64,000 nt of DNA, from NCBI RefSeq assembly GCF_025399195.1, contig NW_026252111.1:1-64000 (forward strand), in the 5' to 3' direction. Positions 12,051 to 23,214 of this stretch are shown here, piece after piece. The position numbers and the translations under genes are program-made. This DNA comes from Umbelopsis ramanniana AG. Lineage: Eukaryota; Mucoromycota; Umbelopsidomycetes; Umbelopsidales; Umbelopsidaceae. A model generated the notes under the pieces. It saw only the letters and a program-made list of their open reading frames with translations, was not told where the DNA came from and did not search any database. Position 1 is the stretch's first letter; the number at the start of each line of letters is the position of its first letter.

Positions 12051-12927
12051 AATAATTGACCATTTTCCCTCTTTTGTATGATTCCTACCTACAATAAAAA
12101 ATTTTAACCCATGTATATTTTTTTTTTTTTACAATATGGCACTTTCAAAATGACCAGAGCATCAATGATTGGTTCTGGTGTCGGAGATCATACACCTGTG
12201 GTCATCACGGATGTAGCCGCTTTATCGGGTCATTCGTCGTTCCGATCGGTACCCATCCCAAGTTGTGATAATAAGACAGGTTATTGAATGCCTGTTAAAG
12301 AGCATGCAAGTCTATTGCTACGAGTCAGACGTGCGAGAGAAATGTATTGAGGAATTAACCCAAATAAAACATGTCGTGTTCATATTCATGTTCGGTGAAC
12401 GGAATTTTCTTAGCGTCAGAGCGCACTTACTATGGCCTAATAAAAGATTTCCATAGCGGTAGTAACATTCAACATGTCTAATTAATTTGCACATTATTTC
12501 AATCCTTTCCATGTCATCAGGACACGCTTCAATGCATTCATACGACGACGTAATGCCTGATGGTATGTACCAGGTATGCTGTTGATTGTCTTCCTTTGTG
12601 TCACATCCTTCATGTCAGCGGGTGGTATATTGATGGGGGACAAGATTGTGTTCCCAGGTGGATTACCTAATTCTGTAGCGCAGCCAAAGAAGACCCAACA
12701 CTGTTGAAATCAGTACGGGTTTTTGCAACGTTATTGTATTTGCCCGCAAAAGGGCGAAAGACTAGTGAATAATCGATATGTTTCAATTGGGTGGCAGATC
12801 AATCAAAAAATTTGTTTCAACCAGCTTGATATATGGATTTTTGCCAATCAGCATCCAGCGAAAAAATTTTTAGCCCATAAATTTATTGTGCTCGGAGTGG
12901 CCCTGCGTACCTTTTATTCCATTCCCA
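12051..12927. other. Intergenic region, possible relic coding
   Basis: No gene is firmly supported. A 45-codon ATG frame at 12150-12287 (begins MTRASMIGSGVGDHTPVVIT) and an open stretch at 12265-12456 look mildly coding but match nothing recognised. They could be a microprotein, a decayed gene or chance. Polyadenylation-type AATAAA lies near 12093, just after the Ish1-like gene. Confidence 0.3.
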
Positions 12928-13834
12928 ATGCCCTCCGTTAGTCATCGACGCATCGTCGCCATTGACTTGGATGACACCTTGTCTCATACTATTGAAGCTC
13001 TTGCAGCCTGGCACAATGATACATACGAAACTAATTTGAAGCATTCGGACTTCCATACTCAAAATCTATGGGAAGTTTGGGGTGGGTCCCGAGAAGAGGC
13101 ATGCCAAAAGGTGCGAGAGTTCTATACTAGTAAGCACTTTTTGGACTTACAGCCCATCAATGACTACGCATTGGAATCCCTTCGAATGCTGAAGCGTAGA
13201 CGATTTTCACTGGTCATTGTCACCTCAAGGCAACAATTGGTAGCCGAAGAAACGAAACGTTGGGTTGACAAATGTTATCCAGGTGGGCACTCGTAGACAT
13301 TCAATCCTCAATGGGAAAAGTTGACTTAATCTTGATATTTCCACTCCAGGCGTCTTTGATTCAATTTACTTTTGCAACTTGTATCTAACCCATGCTGAGC
13401 AACAAGACTTGATATCCAAGCCGAAATCTGCCATCTTACGAGAAATCAACGCAGAATTACTGGTCGAAGATTCGCTCGAGCACGCCTTGGAATGCGCACA
13501 AGTCGGCGTTCCGGTCCTGTTATTTGATCGTGAAGGTAGCTACGGATGGAATCATATCAACATTGAAGGCAAAGGACCACAGGAATCCGACGCTATGATC
13601 CTTCCTCGCAATGTCACTCGGATAAAAACCTGGAAGCAAGTGATTGCCCACTTTCCCAAACCTGCCAGCCCTCTTCGGTTCTGCTGGGTTCCTAGCGACT
13701 TTGTCAATTCCGACGACGAAAGTGACGACTTGGACACCGTCAATGTGGACGACATGTCAGATGATGAGCAGTATGGCTCAGAAGGTGGCGACGAGTGGGC
13801 CAAACCGAACTCACGCGAGCTCATCTGGGCCTAA
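12928..13834 (+). CDS. HAD-superfamily, 5'(3')-nucleotidase-like protein
   Basis: Two exons, 12928-13282 and 13350-13834, joined in frame, give about 280 residues. The start MPSVSHRRIVAIDLDDTLS carries HAD motif I (DxDxT: DLDDT). Motif II is the Ser/Thr of LVIVTSRQ. A lysine in ISKPKSAILREI and an acidic pair in VEDSLEHALECA fit motifs III and IV. The layout resembles the NT5C-like nucleotidase branch, whose members remove phosphate from nucleotides, but many fungal relatives are uncharacterised. The C-tail is very acidic (DDESDDLDTVNVDDMSDDEQ). The substrate is not determinable. Confidence 0.75.
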
Positions 13835-14887
13835 TAATGCTTCCACCCCCTTTTTTCCTGCCCATTTTATTAATGCTTTTTGTGCAATGTACCAATACTC
13901 CTTCCCTCATAGACTCACACTCCACCGACAAACATATTCCTCCATTTCGGCAAAGCAACTTGCCACCCCCTATTCACTTTTCGACTGTATATGTGAACAT
14001 TTCTTTTTGTTTAAATATTGCTATAATTACCTTTTTTTCCCCATCTTCCCACCCCCCCCCAGCATTTTCATTCTTGGCCACAGCATTCTTGTGGCCGACT
14101 GTACCAGTAAAAACCAAAAAAAAAAAATAAAGAAGGAAAACATAGGCCGATGCAAAAGCATCACCTAAATAATACTGATCAACGTCAATTGCAATTACAT
14201 CTGCATACATCGGAACGTCATATTAGCGACAATTGCGAGGTTTTATCTTGAACAGTCATGTGGAACGGGTGGTAAGTACTTGAATGGAGCAAAAAGCGAT
14301 AGACTACGAAGGGGAAAATCAACAGTACAAAATCATGTAGAGTACCCCCCCCCATTCCAGCCATAATAATGCAGCGTGGCAAACAGTGGGCCAAAGTCAA
14401 GGCACTGCTGATTGGCGCGGCAATGTGTGTTGGTCGCCTCCTTTAACCCATTTCAATACTCCTGTTTTCCATATTTCATCCAAGCTTTGGGCCAATTTTG
14501 ACAAGCCTTTTTATTATTATTTTTTCGACACGCTCTCTCTTTCTCTTTTCTCTCTTCTAAAGAAAAAACATTGTTGTTATTATTACTCGCCTGACCTGCT
14601 TTTAGGTATTACGGTTTGAACTTTTTTTTTTTGGTCGTCATATATTTAACATTGTGCGCTTTCGTCTCCTTTCTAAATTGCCCACTTTGAAATTCACCCC
14701 CCAACATTTCAACAGAGTGTACGTACCGTTGCCACAAAAGCCCTTTTCTGTACTAGAAGCAAATCGTTCTGGACATTAGGTAACGTTCAATCACCATGCT
14801 TCTCATTTTCAAAGACAGCTTCGGTGCATGTTCTTTTTACTTACCAAACGAAAACGCCATGCTGAATCAGTATATTAGAGCAGACAA
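13835..14887. other. 3' flank and pyrimidine-rich promoter
   Basis: Holds the 3' UTR of the HAD gene and a CT-rich promoter or leader before the kinase gene, with C-homopolymers near 14052 and 14346 and T-runs. A 78-codon ATG frame at 14796-15032 begins in the leader and overlaps the kinase start in another frame (see findings). No separate gene is supported. Confidence 0.5.
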
Positions 14888-17800
14888 ATGGCAACTTCTG
14901 CATTGTTTCCAATGCCACAGAATCGTTCCACCTCTCAGTCATCAAACGACACCCCAGGGCAATTTTCTACTCATACCGCAAGAACACGCCCTGTCTCCAC
15001 ACCTGTACCTTTACCTCTCCACGACTACATGACCGATATAGAACAAGCTAATTACATGAGACCCCACCAGCTATACGCACAACCCTATGGTAATCGACCT
15101 ACATCACAAGACCACCATCGCCGGTACTATCAATATCGAAAACAAAATATGTTTGGTCCTTATCTGATGCTTCAGACCTTGGGTGAAGGCGAATTTGGCA
15201 AGGTCAAGCTGGGCATGCACATTGAAACCCAACAGGAAGTTAGTTTTGTTTCGGATTCATTACATTGGTCTTAGACTTTATTTTGCTGATCCCCCTCTTT
15301 AGGTGGCCATTAAGCTCATTCGCAAAGAAAGTGTTGATAATTCAACACGTTTAAGCAAGGTCGAAAGGGAAATATCTGTCCTCAGGGTAAGTTCATTTTT
15401 TTCACCCACGGCGTCTTCCCGCCTTCCGTGAATTATTGTTTTTTCTCTTTCTTCTTCTCTCCGTTACTTTTCTTATCACGCTGTAAGCTAACCTACCTAC
15501 AACGTTGGTTACCCAAGACGGTTCGGCACCCATACATCGTGAAATTGTACGACGTTCTTGAAACCGAAAAATATATCGGCATCATTTTAGAATGTGCTTC
15601 AGGTTAGTTATGTTTTTCTTTCGTCAGCAAAGTAAATACGATTATGGACTAGAAAAAATTTCTCATGTAATGCAATGTCATTCTTCTTTAAGGAGGCGAA
15701 TTGTTCGAGTACATCCTTGCCCGTCGTTATCTCAAAGAGCAAGATGCCTGTCGACTGTTTGCACAGCTCATCAGCGGAGTTCATTACCTTCATCAAAAGC
15801 ATATTGTTCATAGAGATCTCAAGCTGGTAACACCTGGTTAATTGACACATTTTGTCATACCGCACACCTTGGCTTAACTCTTTCATGTTTTTCAATAGGA
15901 AAACTTGCTGCTAGATCGTAATCGCAATGTTATCATCACCGACTTTGGCTTTGCAAACCAGTTCAACAGTGCAAAGGATGATTTGATGGCAACGTCGTGT
16001 GGATCACCTTGCTATGCCGCTCCTGAGTTGGTGGTCAGTGAAGGCTTGTATGTGGGCTCAGCTGTGGATATTTGGTCCTGCGGTGTCATTTTGTACGCAA
16101 TGCTCTGTGGTTATCTTCCCTTTGACGACGACCCAGCCAACCCTGATGGTGACAACATCAATCTGCTGTACAAGCATATCTTGAGCTCGTCTCTGGTGTT
16201 TCCCGACTATGTTAGTCCTATGGCTCGTGATCTGCTGGATAAGATGCTGGTGCCAGATCCTACTAAGCGATGTGACATTCAAACCATCATGGATCATCCT
16301 TGGCTCCAGCAATACCGTTCCTTGTTTGCCAAGTCAGTTCGTGAACTTGAATTTCAAGCAACCACGTCGGCTGAATTAACCCTGAGTCCAGTGGGAGCGG
16401 AAGCTTACCGCTACGCGCAACAATCCCTTGGCCTTCAAGAATTTTCTGCCTCAAGAAACACATTTTCATCCGATTATGATCTTGGTCTAAGCGAGCAGAT
16501 GTTGGATAATCATAGCACAAAGGACATGTCTGCGGACGATGAGGCTGTGGTGCCATCCTCTAAAGAAGTCACCTCAAGTAATAGTGACAGCTCCAACAGT
16601 ACTAGGAAAGGCTCAGACGTTGCAGTAGCGGATATAAAGTCTCACTTCTCAGTGCAAATGAATCAAGTCGTTCCCATGAACACGGAAGAACCTGCTTCTA
16701 TTACCAGCCCCAAGCCATCCCGCACGCACTCTACTGCCGTTGTCTCCCCAGAGAAAACTATGAACGATCCATTATCTCCTAAACCGGGTATGAATGCCAA
16801 CGACAAGCGAGGTAATCACAGAAAGGGCTATTCTACTGAAAAGTTCTTCAGTATCATTACTGGTGGTTACAGTCAAAGTACGTCAATTCCAAAGTCAACT
16901 ACCTTTGGTGGGCTTAAACGAAACAACACCATGAACCTATCCCCTACACCATCATCCACCAAGAGTTCTTCAAACACTAGTTCCAACGCCACCCCCAGTC
17001 GTAATCATAATCGGTTTGGCAGTGTCTCGATTGCCCGGGGAACAGGCTCTATCTTGCATGCCAAGTTTTTATCCAGTATCAGCGGAAGCCCATCTCGGCG
17101 TTCTGTCCATGTTGATGAAAGTCCTCCTACCAGTGGGCCTTGGCCCGGAACGAGCGTCAGCGCATCCATCTTACCCAGCAACACTGGCCATACACCCAAA
17201 AGCCCTCTTTACACTCCTGCTCGTGCCTTGCAGCCAATTCCAGACTTGACGCAATCCAGTACTGTGCGAGGAACCCGACGCAAGGCTATGAGTTTACTGG
17301 TCACGCCTGCTGCTGCCGTAGAATCCAGTGAGGAAGACTCCAGTGGTGAAAACCGATGGCTTGGTGCTGAGACTGGAAGAAAAGCGCTTGCCTTTGCTCG
17401 TCGAGCCAGTATTCGTAATCGTTCCCGACCTGACAAATCAGCTCATGATTCTGATCGGGATAGCGGCACCATGGAAGGCATTGTGGAAGATGAAGCCCCT
17501 GCCAAAGAATCGCAAGACAAGGACCGTCAAAAAACCACTGGCAAGAAGATGATTGATTGGATAAAGAAGAAATCAAATTGTAAGTTTATAAACCTTTATG
17601 GCACCTGTTCATGCCGGGAAGATCCTATTGTTCTAAGTCTTTTCCAGTACGTGATATACGTTCTCCTATTAGTATATCGAGCTCTCCCTTTGATCAAATT
17701 GGACGCTCGTTTGCTCATGCTAGCATGAGAGGTCGCCCACAGTCTGGATCGCATTGGGCTCCCGAGGAGACTAAGCTGCGAATCTATCACGGAGCTGTTG

Positions 17801-18534
17801 ATCAGTCGGCATTGACATCAAGATCTCCCAATGATGTTTTCAATGAAGTCAAAAAAACTCTGGCGTCCATGGGCATCGATGTGAAGAGTGAAGGAGATTA
17901 TAAGGTCAAGTGCACTAGACGGAAGCGAAAGTCTGGACGTGTGATTCCACCATCCACGAATGCCAGTGTTGATACTTTTGATGGCGACAGTGGTATGTCC
18001 TTGTCCATGGCAGACCAGAAGAAACGCCGCGGGGTAGCTGGTACGGCCACTATCCGAAACCTGTTGCGCCGTTCAAGTGCCTATAGTCATGAAAGTATTC
18101 CTCATCAACGACATACTTCTGGTAGTGATGATGACGGCGTAGCGCCTAGTGATGTTGCTGAACAGCGTCATGCCTCGAAACAATGTACAAGTAGTTCACT
18201 CAACTCCACCGTGTCTGGAAAACCCGTAGCTCCTATTTATGGCGATGAAAGTGTTGACTCAGGAGATGAAATACGTTTCAGTGTCGAATTATGCAAATTT
18301 AAGAATCTTCATGGCCTCTATATTGTCGATATCAGACGTATGCGTGGTAATGTCTGGGGTTACAAGTTCGTCTACCACCAGCTACTGGAGGCCTTGGACC
18401 TATACCGAAAAGGCGGTTATATCCCTGGACCTGAACGCCAACCACCACCGCCTTCAAACCCTATCATGGCTACTGACTCAAAGAAGAACACTGACTTCAA
18501 TGGTCTTGGAAGTATTGCTGAAATCAAGGTGTAA
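14888..18534 (+). CDS. Kin4-like CAMKL serine/threonine kinase with KA1 domain
   Basis: A large Ser/Thr kinase with a complete catalytic domain: Gly loop [12 protein letters not shown], Lys in [18 protein letters not shown], and a DFG-AAPE region (TDFGFANQF, then [12 protein letters not shown]). The Gly loop and activation segment are those of the Kin4/Frk1 group, which acts in cell-cycle and spindle-position control in yeast. After the kinase comes a Ser/Thr/Pro-rich disordered middle (about 16550-17560). A C-terminal KA1 membrane-binding domain begins at [14 protein letters not shown] and ends at [20 protein letters not shown]. Six exons give about 1,000 residues. The start at 14888 ([14 protein letters not shown]) is the first in-frame ATG. 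The exact subfamily is uncertain, since KA1 also occurs in Kin1/MARK kinases. Confidence 0.85.
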
Positions 18535-18978
18535 GCCTGTGGATTTCACCTATGGCTTGATATTTTTCCCCATCTCTTGTTTATCTTTTATTGCTTTATA
18601 TGCTTGCGCAAATGCAACTTCTTATGATAGCCTTTTGGGCCTATTCTACACGCCTTTATACCAACAATTTTGCACGATTCCCATACTTTTTCTCTATGCT
18701 TTCTTTTGCTCCATCAGCGTTTAATTATCCACACCGATTTTTTTTTCATCCCGCACTCATAGCTCTCACTTATTCTTAATACCTCCACGATTTTTGGCTC
18801 TCAGATAGACCTCTACACAATATACTTTTTCATCCATGCTGGAAGAAACCATTTGTATGGCAAACGGGGGTTCAAAAGCGGCTGATGTGACTGCTACGTT
18901 TAATTTTTTTCGCAGCGCTGAGCAAAAGAGAAAAAAGAAAAAAAAAAAAGTTGCCTGTTACTGCCAGAACTACAGGTC
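18535..18978. other. 3' flank of the kinase and NOP53 promoter
   Basis: AT-rich with CT-rich blocks and an A-run near 18940. No gene or RNA is seen. Confidence 0.5.
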
Positions 18979-20464
18979 ATGCCAGACAAACAGAAGACAG
19001 CACAACCTAGCCGTAAAGGCAAGAAGGCATGGCGGAGAAACATTGACATTCAAGATGTAGAAGAACACCTCGAGCAAGTTCGAAGTGAAGAGAGATCAGG
19101 GTAAGGGTGTAGGTGGATTGAGTCTCGCAACCGACCATGAACTGATCATTGGAGGCGATCGTCCAATTTTGTTTACAGAGGCAAGATCTCTGAACGTAGC
19201 GATGACAAGCTTTTCATGATTGATGTCAAGGGAGACGATAGAGTCAAGCGACAGCTCGCCAAAGACAAACCGTTGTATATTGAAAAAATTCTCGAGAGTC
19301 GATCAGCGATACCCGCCGTTGGCACTCGTTTGTTTTCGCTTCCTAAAGCATCGCCCAAGGATAAAGGAAAGGAGAGCAAATCCTACAACGCCAAGATTGA
19401 CAAGCTGGTCAAGCGAAAGTTAACTCACCCCGAGCCCGCTAAGCCTGCCAAAAAGTCCAAAGGCACTGCTTATGATGTTTGGGCTGATGAAGGTAAAGAC
19501 CCAATCAATCCTATGGAATGTGATATAATGAAACTAGAGAAAAAGTCTTGCTAATCTATTTCCTCTCATAGAACCTACCACCGTGGAACTAAACCCTTAC
19601 CTGGAACCTGTACATAAGCGTAAAGTGCACGCACCTGCCACCTTAAAAGTCAAGCCTGCTGCCGCCGTTCATCTGCCTGCCGTCCAAGTTGCCGATGCTG
19701 GTGCTTCTTACAATCCTACCATGGAAGATCATCAAGCATTGTTGCGCAAGGCTCACAAGGTTGAAGAAGATAAGATTGCGGAACGTGAGCGCATCAACAA
19801 ACAACTTGAATTCCGAAAAGAATTGCTGGAGATGGATGATGATGAGGTAGCCAAAACAGACGATGAAGAAGAGGAAGACTCAGACGTCCATAGCGATGAC
19901 GATGAAGAAACGCGGAAACGCAAGGAAATCCGAAAGAAAACTCGTACAGAGCGAAATCGTTTGCGAAGAGCCAAGGAGACCAAGTGGTTGGAAGATCGTC
20001 GAAGAAGGGAGAAGGCCCTGAACAAGGAACTTCACAAATTAGACGAAATTCAACAGATGGTTGTGGACATAGAGCAGGAAACCGAAGAAAAAGCTAAACA
20101 GCGACAAGAGCGACAAGAAGCAAAGGAAAAGGCAGGTTTGCCTCGGTTAGGCAAACACTATGTCCCGAAGGCTCCCATTGAAGTCCAACTCACCGAAGAA
20201 TTAAGTGAGAGTCTACGAACTTTGAAGGTAAGATTCACTATAGCTAGGTGGGGGAGCCACGTTTTTTCAGTGACAGACAAACGGACCCACTAATTTCATC
20301 CCTAGCCTGAAGGAAATGCCTTCAAAGATCGATTCAATAGCTTGCAAAAGAGAAATATCATCGAACCCAGAGTACCTGTTGCTCCCAAGAGACGATATAA
20401 GCTCAAGGAATACGAAAAGCATTCTTACAAGCAATTTGATCGTGCTAACAACAACAAGAAATAG
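18979..20464 (+). CDS. NOP53: Nop53/GLTSCR2 ribosome biogenesis factor
   Basis: A nucleolar factor needed for 60S subunit maturation; in yeast it brings the exosome helicase Mtr4 to pre-60S particles for ITS2 processing. The start MPDKQKTAQPSRKGKKAWRR matches the conserved basic Nop53 opening with its KAWRRN core. Further family blocks are DKLFMIDVKGD, YDVWADE, the NPTMEDHQALLRKA region and the C-terminal RNIIEPRVPVAPKRRYKLKE. A long, highly charged coiled-coil region with acidic runs lies at about 19750-20150. Four exons are seen; the last (about 20307-20464) supplies the conserved tail. Length is about 430 residues, usual for fungi. Confidence 0.92.
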
Positions 20465-20768
20465 AAACTTGTCCCCCATTCCTACAGCACTTTACACTAC
20501 ATTATATTTGTTTTTCCTGTTTTTCTTTCTCTTTGTATCGACGTTTTGGATATATCCCGTTTGTAATGCATCTTCCATTGATAAAAAACATTCCACTCTC
20601 TCCTCATGTTATCCAAATGGCTTAGCGGACTGGACTATTAAACACTAGAGGAGATTGAATCCTCCAGTGCCACAAAGGACATTGCTCTACATTGTGTTTA
20701 AATACCGATGTAACCTATGAGATGCCAATTTGCCTATTGGTCTTCTTTCCCTTTCCTCTCACTTCTCT
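20465..20768. other. NOP53 3' flank and chitinase promoter
   Basis: Short spacer with CT-rich stretches just before the chitinase start. A tRNA-like string near 20610-20670 was examined and rejected (see rejected list). Confidence 0.5.
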
Positions 20769-22652
20769 ATGGTGGTTATTACTCGCCTTGTTTCCACTAG
20801 CTTTGTTGTAGCCATGGCTGCCTTGACTTCCGTCGTCAGCGCCGTTGGAACGACCACACCCTCTGTGTTCGCCTACATCGTCGATTGGGTAAGTGGCGGT
20901 ATCCCAGGTTTAAGCGAATAAGATGATTTCGGTTGACTGAAGGCATATCATTTTATTTTCTTTCTTTCCATTCCATTCCATTTGCTCCCGCCCCTCACAG
21001 GAACTTCCCAAGGACATTCAATGGTCCAAGGTCGACCATGTCATCTACTCGTTTGCCGAACCTGACCAACATGGCAAGCTCACCAATTTTGATACGCAGC
21101 AGCTCCAGTCAGGTATGGTACCTTGAGGTCACACACATTTTATACCATTTTTAGCCAAATGCAGTAAGTCGCCCAATTCCGCCCGCTCATCTAACACAAA
21201 AACTCTTAGTCGTCAAGCAGGCGCATGCCCACAACGTGGGCATCAGTATCAGCGTTGGCGGTTGGTCCGGATCACGCTACTTCTCTAGCTTGCTCTCCAA
21301 GTCGTCTAGTACATTTGCAAAGACCATCATCAGTGCTGTTCACCAGTACTCCCTCGACGGTGTCAACATCGATTGGGGTAGGGAAAAATAGATGCTGATC
21401 AGAAAAACAAACAACCGCTAGATATTAATTATGTTTTTGGAACAACAGAATACCCTAACTCTCCAGATGCCATGACTTGCAATACCCGTTCTTCCAAGGA
21501 TACCGCCAATTATTTGACGTTCCTCAAGACCCTTCGTCATGGTCTTGGAAGCAAGCTTATCACCCTTGCCACCGGCACTTCTCCTTTCAATGACAACAAC
21601 GGCAATCCTTCCAAGAACGTCGCATCTTTTGCAAAGGTAATTACACCGTTTCATCTTTACCCCGCAAGTCCCGTGAAAAACACCCACTTCATAGAACTCA
21701 ATTCCCATACCACTCCCATTTAGGTGGTCGATTCTTTCCTCGTTATGGTTGGTATCGAGAAAAAAATTTTCACGAGTGCCGGTATGCTTCGCCACAGCTA
21801 AACTTTGGTTTTTTTTTTTTTTTTCAACCATCAGACTTACGATATCAACGGCAATTGGGATACTACCACTGTGAGTTGCGGTTAAAATCATTTCAATGGC
21901 AGCAGACTGACAGAAATTAATTGGTTTTTTTTTTTTCCGCTATATTATTTGTTCTCGGTCAGGGCCCTAACTCACCCCTCTACGATGGACCCAAGGGCGA
22001 AAGAATGTCAGTAGAGGCGGCTTTGAGTCAATGGCATGCGGCGGGTGTTCCCTACAAGCAACTTTCCGTCGGTACCGCCTTCTATGGCTGGACAGCACGC
22101 ACCACCTCCAACAGCCTGTCGTCGCAATATGTATCGTTTGCCAAAACTCAGATCCGAGGTGATCAATACGACACGATGTCCGCCGATCCATGCCCTGGTG
22201 CGCCCAAATCGTACAGTGGCGAGATGCAATGGCGTTCCATTGCCTCGGCTGGAATTGATGCCGGGAAGAATGGCTGGAAGACGCATTTTGATACCACCAC
22301 TGAGACTCCCTATGCCGTCAACTCGGAAAAGAAGCAGATTGTGACTTACGATAACGGTAAGTTGAAACATGAAACGGCATTCATCCAACTCACCTTGACT
22401 GAACCCTTTCTCTGTGTTTCATAAAAATGACCATCAGTCAAATCGCTCCAGTTGAAAGCCAACTTTGCCAAATCGCATGGCGCCAGTCTTTTCTTGTGGT
22501 CTCTGGAAATGGTATGTTTATTTACTTGTGGCGGGGATTTTATACAGGTGCCGCGCGCACGCAATTCTCGGTGTCAAAACTAACGAACGCCATCAAAACA
22601 GGACGATAGCCATCACTCTTTGTTGAATGCATTGCAGGCTGTGCGAGCATAG
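20769..22652 (+). CDS. Secreted GH18 chitinase
   Basis: A glycoside hydrolase family 18 enzyme that cleaves beta-1,4-GlcNAc chains of chitin. A signal peptide opens the protein (MVVITRLVSTSFVVAMAALT, cut likely after VVSA), so it should be secreted or in the wall. The SxGG motif is in ISISVGGWSGS. The DxxDxDxE catalytic motif, DGVNIDWEYP, is split by an intron with Glu as the acid/base. The third strand reads VMTYDING across another intron. The barrel end LFLWSLEMDD carries the usual tryptophan. About eight exons give roughly 350-360 residues. No chitin-binding module or Ser/Thr tail follows, so it is a short catalytic-only form. The T-rich introns at 21750-21835 and 21873-21960 are read with moderate certainty. 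Confidence 0.88.
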
Positions 22653-23214
22653 AACCCACCGGGTCTCTTGTAGTAGTTTAGTTTACTTGTACCAACATAT
22701 AATTCGTTAGAATAATATTGTGCTTGAAGTGGTGGATATTGCGTGCGAAATTACGAGGAAAAACCTTGTTTTGAACAAACAGGCCCCCAAACATGGTGTG
22801 ATTTCCCTTTGACTTGCAGCAAACATTTACGGATGGCCTTGCATACGATCGAAGAGAGGGAAATTTTCAAAAACGTGGTAAAGCAATTTTTTTTTGGGAC
22901 AGCAGACAACAACACGTACGATTGGAAAACGGAATATATTGAGGAAATACTTTTTTTCTTTCATTGGTTTTACAAAGTTAAGAATGGGGGATGCAAGAGA
23001 GATTTAGGGATTTGTGGTTCGTTTAAAAAAAAAAAAAAAAAAGCAGGGAACAAACAGAAAGCGTAATGGAAACAAAAGCAAATTACAAAATGCAATGATT
23101 ATGTACAGAAACCTCATCAAGAGCAGGCGGATAATGGATGGCACGCACGCAGGTCAAGTTGAGGTCACAAAGTAAGAGTAGTGTAAGTTGAATCAAAGTG
23201 AAAAAAAAAGATTC
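22653..23214. other. Convergent 3' flanks
   Basis: Between the chitinase (+) and the PP1 subunit (-). It contains T and A homopolymers (17 or so A residues near 23026-23042). The open frame at 22743 starts with GTG and ends in poly-lysine from the A-run, so it is not taken as a gene. Confidence 0.5.

Noticed and set aside
19753-20025. Ser-rich minus-strand frame opposite NOP53.
   Set aside because: It is the mirror of the acidic/Lys-rich codons of Nop53 and carries no independent signal.
20610-20670. tRNA-like string with an A-box-like TGGCTTAGCGG and a B-box-like GATTGAATCC.
   Set aside because: The 5' and 3' ends do not pair into a 7-bp acceptor stem and the T-arm has only 4 pairs with a wrong loop size, so no cloverleaf forms.
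22743-23066. 107-codon frame with a poly-lysine end.
   Set aside because: It starts at GTG and is held open by the A-run; composition is not protein-like.
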